A stretch of 64,000 nucleotides of DNA from Centrapalus pauciflorus (taxonomy: Eukaryota; Streptophyta; Magnoliopsida; Asterales; Asteraceae), in NCBI GenBank assembly GCA_020465985.1, contig JAANYP010005979.1:1-64000 (forward strand), in the 5' to 3' direction. Made by a program: the position numbers and the translations under genes. The notes beneath the pieces were generated by a model. The model searched no databases and was not told where the DNA came from. It saw nothing but the letters and a program-made list of their open reading frames with translations. Positions 34,843 through 45,225 of the stretch are shown here, one piece after another; positions within the stretch are counted from its first letter, which is position 1, and each line of letters opens with the position of its first letter.

Positions 34843-37209
34843 TGTAACAACCCAACTTTTAGTCCAAATTAATATCTGATCATCGAACCAATAATGTAAT
34901 TTTATTACATTATTTGAATTATAATTTAATTAAGTATTGAAATATTTAATTAAATTATATAAATATTTAAATTATGAATTTATAAATTATTAAGATAATT
35001 AAATAAAAGAAATATAAGATACAAAATTAATAGTGGGTTAAGTAACAAACGTAACTAGTTAAAGTATATAAACGGGATCTAGACTCATAAAATCAGTTTC
35101 ACTCTCTCTCTCTATACTCTCTCTCTAGACTTTTTCTCTCTCTACTCTCTCTCTACATCTCTCTAAGTTTTCTCCCAAACCGACCGTCGGATCATCAAGA
35201 TTTATACGTCATTGGGAAGATCTCGAAGAATACTACAAGATTATACGGTTGCATGTAGGATTACGCACGAATTTGAGGTAAGAATTTATGTTTTAAGTTT
35301 TATATCTTTCGGTTTTGAAGTTAGAAACTCGAAACTAGCATTTTTATGAGTTTAAGCTAGTATAACTTGATTATTAACTAGATTATGTATAATATAAGTG
35401 AATCTAGGAGTAATACTTAAAAATTTGGTGATTTTAGACCTAACGAGTGTTTTAAAGATATAAAAGATGAACAAATTCGAAATAATAAGAACAAACTCGA
35501 AATACATTGATCAAATTCGATTTGTGGTTAAACTCGAATATATGTTCGAATTTAACTATAAATTCGAAAGGGGGGCTTCGAAACTAGTCCATAAATTCGA
35601 ATTTAATCTTGTGGCATTCCAAATTGTTCATTAAAGTCGAATCATAGTTCGAATTTAGTCCTAGAAATCGAGTTTGGCTCCGAATTTAGCTATAGATTTC
35701 GAATTTAAGCATAAATGTTCGACTATGATGTTAAATTCGAATTAGGGTTTCGAATTTAACCTTGTATTCGATTCTAATTTATAGGTTGAAGCTATGGATT
35801 CGAATTTGAAGATAAATCAAATGTGTATTTCGAATTTAATAAGAGAATTAGAACCCCATACCCTAAATTGATTATTTTGAATAAATCATATGATCAATAC
35901 ATAAAATAACAAGAATATATGCTTTAATGACTAACTATATATGTATGATTATATATATATACACAAAGATCTTTAGAGAATATAATGAACAAAGAATACA
36001 AATGAAAGAATGAGAATGATGATCATGTAATCAAATTATAGATTTTGAGATTCAAAGATCAACGAGCAAACATTGAGCTTATTAAATTGAGTGAATACTG
36101 AATATACTATTCAAATGATATTAATAACAGATTGAGCAATAAGATGACGAGCATCTGAAAATCTGACATAAGTCAGATAGTGGGTCTAATCCACTACAGA
36201 TTGTGAGCAACAGAACCAGAGCCAGAAAGTAAAAGAGCACAAATAACCAGTAACTGTGAGTTGTAGAATTCACTTTAACTGCATATTATGTGAATTGAGA
36301 CTTTTGTTGCATGATCCTGATTTTATTGACATTCTGATCTTGAGCTTATTGATATATATTATCATAGTATATTTACTATGATTTGTTGAGCTGAGCATTT
36401 ATTCTTCCAGAATCTTTTTCATTGACGAGTCATTTGATTGTTAAGCTTAACTCCATCACTATTGCTCAGTGTTGGGTTAATGTTAAGCTTATGATGTGCT
36501 GATTTACGTGATGAAAGCACAGAGGGTAGCTAGAGCTGAGCATTCCGATGATATCCATATAGAACTTTTACTAGTAGCTAGCCCAGTACGTGGCTGATCC
36601 CCACTAATGATGCGTGTGTATGGATTTATCATCATCCGAGCATTCCTTACGAATTTGTCTAAAAGTCTCAAGAGCAACAACAGTTTTATAACTGGGAGCT
36701 GAGCAAAGTCGCGCATCAAAAGAGCATTAATTGGCCAATGACCCTTCGAGATTGAGCTGTGCATGAGCCTAGTGCAGTGCATATAGAGCTGAGCCGTGCA
36801 TGAGCCGAGTGCAGTGCATGTGCTTCCGCGTTCATAATTGCATGTTAAATGTGAAATTCTACATTCTCACTAAGCAAATAAGCTTACCCCGTTGTTACAT
36901 TATTTTTCAGGTAAAGGCAAAGGATTGGCTGGACCTAGTTCATAGGTCAGGACTTGAAAGAGCTTGAAGTGCTTTAGAACCTGTTCCAATACCTTGGTAC
37001 TTGATTAAAGATAGAGCTTTGGGGTTTGGGCTAGTTTACATTTGTGCTTTGATGAAATAGTCTAGTAGTCTGTCCCTATTACTTAAAAATTTTCTCTGAT
37101 TTTAATTAACTTTTATTCCGCAACTGTTAATTTTATCTTAGTTTCATGACTGATATTGCGTTGCTACTGGGACTTGTCTTGAGACCTTTGAGAAATCTTG
37201 GGTCTCACA
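34843..37209 (+). repeat. 3' LTR of element E (2367 bp)
   Basis: Same ends and content as the 5' LTR. The TATA box is canonical here (TATATAAA at 35065-35072) and the CT tract runs 35101-35165. Confidence 0.94.
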
Positions 37210-37398
37210 GTTAAACACAGTAAAACAAAGCACATAGACATAAGACATCATTTCATACGTGATTGTGCAGAAAAGAATTTGATAAAATTGGTAAAAGTTG
37301 TAACGGAAGACAATAATGCAGATTTATTCACTAAAGCGTTTGATAAGTCACGCTTTGAGTTGTTAATTCAACTAAATGACATGCGTAATCCAAAGTAA
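37210..37398 (+). pseudogene. pol: RNase H of element C, last 60 codons after E
   Basis: Reads VKHSKTKHIDIRHHFIRDCA, then KNLIKLVKVVTEDNNADLFT, then KAFDKSRFELLIQLNDMRNP and a stop. It is the direct continuation of the fragment ending at 29392 and matches the ends at 10971 and 16756. This final piece itself carries no stop. Confidence 0.9.
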
Positions 37399-39401
37399 CT
37401 TGACCTTAGTAGAATTTTTTTTAAAAGTAAGTTAGTAGTTTAGTCAATTTTCTTTTTATAGAAAGTTAGTAAGATAGTTTATCAGCTTATTTTTTTTTAA
37501 AGTGAAAAACAAAAGAAGATAGAGAGAAAACTATAAAAATTTCAAAAAAAAAGAATATTGAAAAATGAGTTAAGTCTTAGAATCATAGGTTCAAAGTGAC
37601 GAAAATGAGCACCGTCTAAAGAAACTTTAAGTATTGAGCTTTTACATATAATGCACCATAAATTCTAAGTGATATACACATACAGTCTGATATGTTGGTA
37701 GGCATAATAGACAAAGAAAATTCTAACAGCTAATAAAACAATCAAGAAAATGTCATATGTGTAACTAACTTAGATGTACGACCAAAAATGTCTTAATTTC
37801 TATGTTAGAGACATACAGACAATGATTATAAATGAGGTATGCAAATTTTTCTGGGGGATGTATAGCGACATCAAAATACATCTTAAACAAAGAAAGAAAA
37901 TATTTTGAAAAGAAAAAAAAAGTCAAAACAAGTCGCTTTGTTGTACGTAAGTACAGACTTGTCACCTCTGTTTTGACTTAAGCTAGCAAGATAAGTCGCT
38001 TTGTTGTACGTAAGTACAGACATGTCATCGCTGTCTTGCTAACTTAAAAGGAACTCTAAGACAAACTAAGACACTCTGTTGTATGTAAATACAGAATTGT
38101 GTCCGACGTTTGCCTTTGAAAGAAAATTTGCAATACCGAAAAGTTATAATCATTGTGTGTCTGCCTTGATCATAGAAGTATATCTAAGTATGGGACACGT
38201 AAGGTAGTTTCTTGATAAATAAAAATGCCAATGGAATTTCCAAAGTGTTGAATGTTTAAAGGGAAAAACATACCGACAATTGGCTTGGAATGTATAACAC
38301 GACAAACAATCAAAGGAATAAAAATTCCTAAGTGTGAAAGTGAAATACTGAAAGTGCATTTGACATCGCTATCTTATTGAACCTTCTTTGACTCTCTCGC
38401 AAAAATATTCTGTTAGTATAAGTTTTATCTTTAAAGTAATTTTTTTTTAATTTTATTCTATTTAAATTTACCTTATTTAAATTTTTATTTTATTTTATGT
38501 TAAGTAGGATAAAGGTCAAAGTTACTAGGATGCATTTTTAGTTGGAGAAACAAAAAATTGTGTTAAAATATGATGCTTAGTGTGAATGTTTTTGCAAAGT
38601 TAAAAAAAATCCGTTATATGAAAAAGTTTGATTTTATTCAAGAATTTTCAAAATTTTCAGTTAAGTTCGAATAACAGAAAAATTCGAAGTAACATTCGAA
38701 CTTGCTGGAAATTCGAACTTAAGAAAAGTTCAAATGTAGTTGGATATAAATAGGTCAACAGTACTTCATTTAAGACATCTACTCTCGAATTTGTACTCTC
38801 GAACTTGTCTAGGCGATCTCGAACATAACTTCGAACATATCGGGTTTCGAATTTGTCTCTATTCCTCGAAGTTTTGCTACTGTTTCTCGAACCTACATGC
38901 ATACTTAGGTGTATTGAACCAACAATAACTAAGTAAGTGTAAGATTAGAGTGTTTTTGTGGTTAAAATCGACCACTTTTGAGTTTTATGTCATTTAAAAC
39001 TAGGTGACATTAAATCTCAAGTTTTAAAAGAAAAAACTTCAAATTAATGATACCTAACCTAGATTAGAACCTAATAGGACTAGACTACATTTTTAATTAT
39101 GTCTAAAAGGGTTAAAATCATGATTTTGAGGTTGAAGGTGACCGACTTCGAACGTGTTCTTCAGGTTCGAAATTGTTAGAAACTTCGAACTTGTTGAAAT
39201 ATCTATAAGTTCGAAGCCAGTCATGTTCGAATGCTTGTCTCGAACATAACTAAGTTCGAATGGTTTTTAAAATCTCGAATTTGTGTAAGTTCGAATGTGA
39301 TAGACTTCGAACGTAATCAAGTTCGATGTTATACAAGTTTGATTGACACAAATTTATTTTAAATTAATTTCTAACTTTTTAATCATCATTTGTGTGTAGA
39401 T
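37399..39401 (+). other. Noncoding spacer between RNase H and the post-pol ORF, copy 3
   Basis: Plus-strand counterpart of 8856-10970 and 15031-16755, with the hairpin cassette (37921-38103), T/A-rich runs (38430-38510) and two TTCGAA-rich stretches (38660-38890 and 39140-39340). No gene is seen. Confidence 0.75.
37921..38103 (+). other. Three-hairpin cassette, copy 3
   Basis: Stems: AGTCAAAACA/TGTTTTGACT (37921-37930 with 37969-37978, 10 of 10 paired); 37978-37991 with 38034-38047 (13 of 14 paired); GACAC/GTGTC (38070-38074 with 38099-38103). Cores read TTGTAC-GTAA-GTACAG in the first two and TTGTAT-GTAA-ATACAG in the third, a compensated C-G to T-A change. Confidence 0.72.
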
Positions 39402-42327
39402 GTGGGAGATAGAGCCTTTTACGATAAGCATAATATGGTTATGGCTGTCGATCTCCAGTTGCCGGAGGCTCAGCCATACTGGTAATTGATCTAATTTTTG
39501 ATGCAATCCAGAGTCTCCTATGCGCTAACGCATAATCTGCTTGTTATTCTCACCTACTTGAGACAGTTTTGGCAGCATCAACAGGTGGACTGCACCGTCA
39601 CCCCTACCGTCTTGCGTACAAGAGTAGGAGGACGACCAATAGTCTTTTCTGCGGACCTTTTGAGACAAATTTTGCAATTGGGAACAGAAGACCAGGAAGC
39701 CGGACCGATCAACTTTTCGATGCACGTAAGGCAAGCTGCCTTTCTACGAATGGGGTATGCTCAGGACATTACCAAGGCACCCTATGTGAAGAGCGGGTTA
39801 ATCGGCCAGTGGAGGTATCTGGTCCACGTAATCATGGTGTGCTTTGCACCAAAGAAAGCAGGATTCGACATGATGGTGTCAAAGCTGCAGTCTGCGTTGA
39901 TTGCACTGGTCTACAATAAAGCGCTCAGCTTCTCGGAGATGTTCTTTGGGGAGTTTGTTCGTCAGATTACTGCCCCATCCAGAGAAAGATTTCTGATGTA
40001 TCCTCGTTTCATCATGACGATTATTCGACACTTCTTGCCAGATCTGCCACCACTACCTGAGCAATCTGGCGTTGCTATAATAATAGATAAGCGAATATTT
40101 ACCGATTACCAGTCCCATAATGCTCGAAGGGCTGAGCAAGTTAGGCCTCAGGGGGCTCCTCTTTTCGGTGCCGTCATAGATCCAGATTTTGTTGCTCCCG
40201 AAGGGGATAACTGGATTGGTGAAGCACCCTCTCAACAACAACAGCAGCAACCTCAACAGCCACGAGCACAAGCACCGGCAAGACGCACTCCGGTTGCACG
40301 AATGATTTCCAGCTCCCGATCTACTACAGAAACTGGTGGGCCATCCACTTCGGCACCACAGCTAGACCAACGGGAACAGACGTTGGAAGAAATATGGGAA
40401 CAAGGAGTCGCTGCTCAAGAAAGTGTAGCCGAACAATTGGTTCATGATATTTTGAAACCACCAACTGGCATGGAGGATATATTTAGAGTAATTGATGAGT
40501 ATCAACCTCCTGTTGTCGAAACCGAAGGCACAGAAGGCCGTGAAGAAGGAGCAGAGGAAGCAGAGACTCGGGAAGAGGCTGAGGGTCATGTAGAGACCGC
40601 CTCTGAATCTGACTTTGAATCAAGCTCAGAAGAGACAGAAGCTGAAGAGCGAGCTGTTATGATTGGAAGAGATGGATCAAGGGTTGTTGTTCGCAGAACA
40701 AAGATGACACACCCTGCTCTCCGAGATGAAGATGAAGGAGACACAGATTTTGTGATCGAAGAAGAAGCAACAATTGCCACTCAACAAAGTTCCGTCTACT
40801 TCTGCTGCTATTCCATTTGCTACAGCCGCCGCTCCATCCACATCCGCCTCCATTCCATCCACCTCCACTCCATTCATCAAAAATCAGCATTTCACCAAGC
40901 TGAAGAGCAAAGTAGATTTCCAGACAGTCAAAATATTCCATCTGTCTCAAGCAGTGAACGAGTTGCAACAGCATAACTCAAGGCTGGAACAAGAAAATGA
41001 AAAGTTGCAAACGACTGTAGCCGCTTAACAGTCTCAAATCCAGACACTGCAGACCCTGGTGGAGCAAATTGTGAATGATCTACAAGCTCTGGGGGAGAGC
41101 AGTTGTCGAGAAGATGAGTTAAGGGGAATAAGGAGAGATGATGATGATGAAGGTGATCCCGGCATGCAGAAAGATTGTGAGCTAGCAGATCTTTCTCAAC
41201 AGACTGCTCAGCAAGCAAATATTCAGGGGGAGCCTGGGTCATCGGGTACTGGAGGAGGAGAAGGTCAGGATAAAGGCAAGGCTCCAGAGGCGTCAGAGTT
41301 AATCGATCAAGAAATAATTGGAGCCTTGGCCGATATTGATGATGATGATGAAGTAATGTTTGACTTTAAAGATGAAATAGAAGATCTTGAAGAAGGGGAA
41401 TTCGTCCCAGAAGACATTACGGATTGGAGATCTGATGACGAGGTATCGGTTGATGTGGATGATGAAGCCGATGATATCATTATTCAGCAACATCCTATCA
41501 CCGATACATATACGATGGCAGAGCAGAATATGATTGACATCAAAGTGTTTAAGGATGCTTTATATGTTGAATCAGAGAGTGAAGAGCCTGATAGGGAGCT
41601 CACGACTGAAGAAAAGAAAAAGCTATGGTTCAGAACAGAAAAGAAGGTCATGTCTTTAAAGGAGAATATGATGGTATCTAGTTTCGGAAAGTTGACTGGG
41701 AGCATAAACAGTTGGTTCTTTAATCGAGAACTGCAGCTATTAATTATTGAAAGAAAGGACGTCTTCCAATATCTTAGAAGAAGATCGAAGGATTTCAATT
41801 CATTACCTAAAGTTGAAATAAAACCCTAGCATGGAAAGAGCTAATCAACATCGGTGATGATCCCTATGCCAAAGTAATTGCTAAAATTAAGGGAAGGGAG
41901 GTCTAGGAAGTTTGAAAGGCTAAACCCACGAGTAGGCAAGAGAGTTATGGACCGTACAAGAATTGATCCTCTAACTGACAAGCCATGGATGAAGATGTAC
42001 TACAATCCAGTTAGATGCTTAAAGAAAGAACCTCTGAAGCCTATGCCTCAAAATGTTTTGGGGAACATCAACTGGTGGTGCGTAGAGAGTGAGATAGGCG
42101 AGGCTATCATGGAAGATTTTGAAGAGAAGGTGATTTTGAAGGTGTATGATCCCTTACATCTGATCAACCTATCCAAAGATGATCTGCTCAAGCTTCACGT
42201 TCAAAAAATCTCCTTTGATGCTCATTTGAAGATGGAAGGCAGAAAGTATCAGAACGTTGTTAAAGTTTGTGTAGAATAGGGTTTGTATGCTGGTAGCATT
42301 TTGAATAATCCTAGTACTATAGATTAA
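39402..42327 (+). pseudogene. Post-RNase H ORF, copy 3 (element C)
   Basis: Same family as copies 1 and 2. The expected initiator is GTG at 39402 (followed by GDRAFYDKHNMVMA), an ATG in copy 1. A stop follows at about 39483, then a long open stretch from 39498: LRQFWQHQQVDCTVTPTVL, YVKSGLIGQWRYLVHVIMVC, ALVYNKALSFSEMFFGEF, APSRERFLMYPRF, a Gln-rich linker and acidic stretch. A frameshift near 40780 leads to the coiled coil (SKVDFQTVKIFHLSQAVNEL), a TAA near 41026, a second acidic block (41059-41829), a frameshift near 41822 and another near 41890, then the C-terminal domain NVLGNINWWCVESEIGEAIM. No signal peptide or membrane helix is visible. Function unknown. Confidence 0.82.
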
Positions 42328-42353
42328 TTGAATATCTAGTTAGAAGTTATCGT

Positions 42354-42365
42354 CAATGGGGAGTC
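42354..42365 (+). promoter_or_regulatory. Polypurine tract of element C
   Basis: AATGGGGAGTC directly before the 3' LTR, corresponding to the tracts of D. Confidence 0.8.
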
Positions 42366-42958
42366 TGTTAGTGCATCATGTGTGACGATAGCAGTCTAAG
42401 TGTAGATAGTCTTTTGTAATAATTTAGGCCTTGTAATTACAAGTTAATACATATGTTTGATACTGGTTATATATGTTTGATCTTGTTTTTGATTGATGTT
42501 TACTAAAGTTCAAAGATAAGTTCAAACATAAATTCAAAGATTAGTTCAAACATAAGTTCAAAGGTAAGTTCAAGAACAAGTTCTGGAACAAGTTCAAGAA
42601 TAAGTTCAAAGGCTAGGTTCGAACTTGTAGTGGACAAGTTCGTGGGCTTGGGCCTTCATGAACTTGTCTGAGCTAAGTTCGAACTTAAGCTCTATAATTA
42701 AGGTTTAATCAGTGTTGATTAAGGACTTTTGCAGAGATTAACGATCAGAGCTTGTGTTGCGCACGTACGAACTTGTGAGCATTGTAGAGAGTCGGTTGGA
42801 CAGATTCACATGTCGGGACGTTCGTTGTTGACTTCTATCATTGTGTTAGTCTCTGTGTTTCCGTGTTGTAGGATCGATTCGTTAAACCCCTAACAAGGTT
42901 TCCACACTCGTTGGACAGTGTCGCGTCAAGATCGGATCCGTAGGTAGGTGACCTTACA
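42366..42958 (+). repeat. 3' LTR of element C (593 bp)
   Basis: TGTTAGTGCATC to GGTGACCTTACA. It matches the 5' LTR at 3284 with scattered substitutions, including ten 12-bp units at 42506-42625. The flank GAATT is the mismatched duplication. Confidence 0.93.
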
Positions 42959-43412
42959 GAATTAAACCCATAATCCTTACCTTGAAGTTCAAGAATTCAA
43001 AGGAGAAGGAAGAGGAATTCAAATCAGCAACCAACTTTGGTTCTTTGCTGTCTCTTGCTACTCACTCCACGCACACAAACACAAAACTCTTAGTTTCTGC
43101 TTTTGGAAAGTGAAAGGGAAAAAGAAGCTCAAGGTTTATCCACATATATATTTCTTTCCATTTTAAGCAAGTCTCGAACACACTATATTCGAACCCGATA
43201 CCCCTTTTTCACAATTAGTATTATTTTAACCCAATTAAATCCGTGATCTCATAAATATTAATAATTCACTAATATTAACCCGGTGACACGTATCACTCGG
43301 TCCCGACAAGTATAATCCATAAAACGGGACTCAATTGGACCAACGCAAAAATATTAAAATAAAGAGCCAATAAATTAAATCCACGTACCAGGCTCAAATC
43401 TGGGATGTTACA
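42959..43412 (-). mobile_element. Right part of the chromovirus LTR split by C (element B)
   Basis: In element sense it opens TGTAACATCCC at 43412, the usual start of chromovirus LTRs. The donor-like TTCAAG|GTAAGGATT at about 42979 sits where A, E and H have theirs. It should continue at 3283. It is the 3' LTR, because pol end and polypurine sequence lie just beyond it (43413-43483). Confidence 0.65.
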
Positions 43413-43483
43413 AATCGTCCCCTCTTAATAAGATTCCGTCCCGGAATCTAGCTCGACGACTGAAACAACTGCGGATACCGTCT
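43413..43483 (-). pseudogene. pol: End of pol and polypurine region of element B
   Basis: On the minus strand 43483-43448 reads RRYPQLFQSSS then a stop, matching the chromodomain tail of H (REKYPHLF near 49570). It is followed by TTCCGGGACGGAATC and AAGAGGGGACGATT, the conserved end-of-pol and polypurine sequence, then the LTR. Everything upstream is cut off by copia LTR F. Confidence 0.6.
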
Positions 43484-43917
43484 TGTTAGTGCATCCAGTC
43501 TGACGATAGCAGTCTATGTATAGATGATGTTTTGTAATAGTCCAAGTGTTCGTAATTTCACATTAATATATATGTTTGATATTGATATTGATTGTATATA
43601 TGTTTGAACTTGGTTGTAATTGATATTTTACAATAAGTTCAAACATAAGTTCAAAGGTAAGTTCAAACATAAGTTCTAGAACAAGTTCAAAGACAAGTTC
43701 TAGAATAAGTTCAATGCCTAGATTCGAACTTAATGTTGGACAAGTTTGTGGGCTAGGGCCTTCTCGAACTTGTCCATGCCAAGTTCGAAGTTAAAGCCTA
43801 TAATTAAGAGTTAATCAGCTTTGATTAACAATCTTTGCAGAAATTACTTTTCGGGCGATTACGAACATGCAGAGACTTTTCAGTGTGTTCTTGGAGAGAA
43901 TCACGTGTCGGGACGTT
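43484..43917 (+). mobile_element. Truncated copia LTR F
   Basis: Starts TGTTAGTGCATCC and follows the C LTR to CGTGTCGGGACGTT, where element G begins; about the last 160 bases are missing. It has eight 12-bp units (43635-43730). It is another insertion of the same copia group, in the internal end of B. Whether it is a solo LTR or the head of a full element cannot be seen. Confidence 0.85.
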
Positions 43918-44172
43918 TGATCGGGTTATAATTTACCATGGTTATTATATATAAAAGAGTTTTTTATAGAAGAAAATGTCGTAGAATGTGCTGCCATTGA
44001 ATAAATTTTGTGCTTGTACAGGTAAATAAAATCTGGTCTAAAATGGCGAAAAAAGGACAAACTTTCAGAGCCAGGCGCAGAGAGGGGCGCAGCCCTGCGC
44101 TCAGACCAAGTGCTCAGCAAAAGAAATTAATTCACAAAATAAGGATTTTTATAGACAGGCGTAGGGGGGGGG

Positions 44173-44190
44173 GGGCGCAGGCCTGCGCCC
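44173..44190. repeat. Perfect 18-bp GC palindrome in the G LTR
   Basis: GGGCGCAGGCCTGCGCCC, overlapping the G12 run. Related GCGCAG/CTGCGC clusters occur upstream (44065-44110) and in the 3' spacer of G (61735-61830). Confidence 0.85.
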
Positions 44191-44251
44191 ACGGCTGCGC
44201 CCAACCAATTAAAATAATTTCCAGCCGTTTTTAGGGTTTTCCAGCTTTTCC

Positions 44252-44259
44252 TATAAATA
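44252..44259 (+). promoter_or_regulatory. TATA box of the G LTR
   Basis: TATAAATA shortly before a purine-rich stretch, about 740 bases ahead of the LTR end. It is the best TATA match in the LTR. Confidence 0.5.
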
Positions 44260-45000
44260 TAAAGTCAGAGTTTTAAAAGAGATCACCGTTTTTTGGAGAA
44301 GAAAGCTAAGGAAAGGGACCCCGTTTGAGCGAACACAAGTACGAAGAGCACACGAGTGAAGCTGCGAAGATGGACACACAACTCTTGAGCATTACGCGAA
44401 GAATGTCCGGCTAATCTCACATAATCATTCTCGGAGGAAGCACAACGCTAAGTGTTTAATTTTATGAACAATTACTTTATGTTTGCATAGTTTTATTAAT
44501 TATTTTTAGATTGTAAACGAATGATTGTTATTTGTTTGGTTGCGTTTCGCAAGATAGTTCGTTGATATTTTATTATTCGTGTCGAGTTAATTATTTAATT
44601 AAGACGAGTAATCAAACGTATCACTCGCTATGCCCAAGGTCACGTAACGATTATAAAAATAATTATAACAAAGATTATGTCTATGTAATCTTACATCGTT
44701 TTTATAAATTAAATACAAAGCTAAGTGTGAAATCCGGGAATGGTTATCTTCATATTTTATTTAATCAAAATATTTCATTAAGTTTTCTTTTTACAAATTT
44801 TGTAAGTAATTAATTTTATAATTCAAGTACACACCTTTTTACAAACCAATCAATCTCTTCAAATTATTTAATTTACAACGCTAGTCGCTCGAATACGTGA
44901 ATTTAACCTCTCGCTCTCTGTGGATACGATCCCTACTTACCCTAGCTTCTAAGGTATTTAGTGGTATTTTTGATGGGTTAACAACACTCGCATCAAATTT

Positions 45001-45018
45001 TGGCGCCGTTGCCGGGGA
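45001..45018 (+). promoter_or_regulatory. Primer-binding site of element G (Athila/Tat type)
   Basis: TGGCGCCGTTGCCGGGGA, the strongly conserved PBS of Athila/Tat elements, generally assigned to tRNA-Asp. Confidence 0.92.
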
Positions 45019-45225
45019 GCGGTTGCGCTTAAATCACGTATTTTAGTAATTAGCTTAGTTTAGTTACTTAATTTCTCTAGAGTTATTTAGTTAATTTAGT
45101 TAATATCAATTTATTTGCTTATTTCCTTTAATTTGCTTAATTAATTTAGTTTAAATTTATTTATTTGTTATTATTCTGTATAATTAGTTTTTAAGCTTTA
45201 ATTATTGCCTTAGTTATTAAGAAAA

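Larger units (their letters stand above)
29393..37209 (+). mobile_element. Element E: gag-only Ty3/gypsy (TR-GAG type) retrotransposon
   Basis: Two LTRs of 2374 and 2367 bases enclose only 3.08 kb of internal DNA. It has a PBS (31770), a damaged gag (31968-33210) and no protease, RT, RNase H or integrase. The duplication GTTAA occurs at 29388-29392 and 37210-37214, and the RNase H of C reads across the two flanks. The gag matches element A, so it is a derivative of a Tekay-type chromovirus. The sequence before the 3' LTR (GGGACGAAGTTT, 34811-34822) resembles the short conserved stretch at the end of chromovirus pol regions. Gag-only elements of this sort have been described in plants as TR-GAG. 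Confidence 0.85.
3284..42958 (+). mobile_element. Element C: Ty1/copia SIRE-like retrotransposon, split by D and E
   Basis: Its pieces read 5' LTR (3284-3875), PBS, gag (4540-5289), [insertion D], gag resumed from 24073, protease, integrase, RT and RNase H to 29392, [insertion E], RNase H tail (37210-37398), hairpin spacer, post-RNase H ORF (39402-42327), polypurine tract and 3' LTR (42366-42958). The flanks are CAATT (3279-3283) and GAATT (42959-42963), a five-base duplication with one mismatch as expected for an old copy. The protease-integrase-RT order is diagnostic of Ty1/copia. Every reading frame is broken, so it is dead. Removing D and E leaves about 13 kb. Confidence 0.85.
43918..44995 (+). 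repeat. 5' LTR of element G (about 1.08 kb)
   Basis: From TGATCGGG, where the F LTR stops, to ACTCGCATCA six bases before the PBS. It contains a G12 run (44164-44175), a perfect palindrome (44173-44190) and TATAAATA at 44252-44259. The left edge is inferred from the breakpoint in F, the right edge from the PBS. Confidence 0.75.

Noticed and set aside
39480..39500. Short intron near the start of post-pol ORF copy 3 (GTAATTGATC after TGG)
   Set aside because: Copies 1 and 3 align here without a gap of intron size; the interruption is better explained by a frameshift.
44010..44234. Arg/Gly-rich open frame in the G LTR
   Set aside because: It runs through the G12 stretch and palindrome; composition artefact with no family match.
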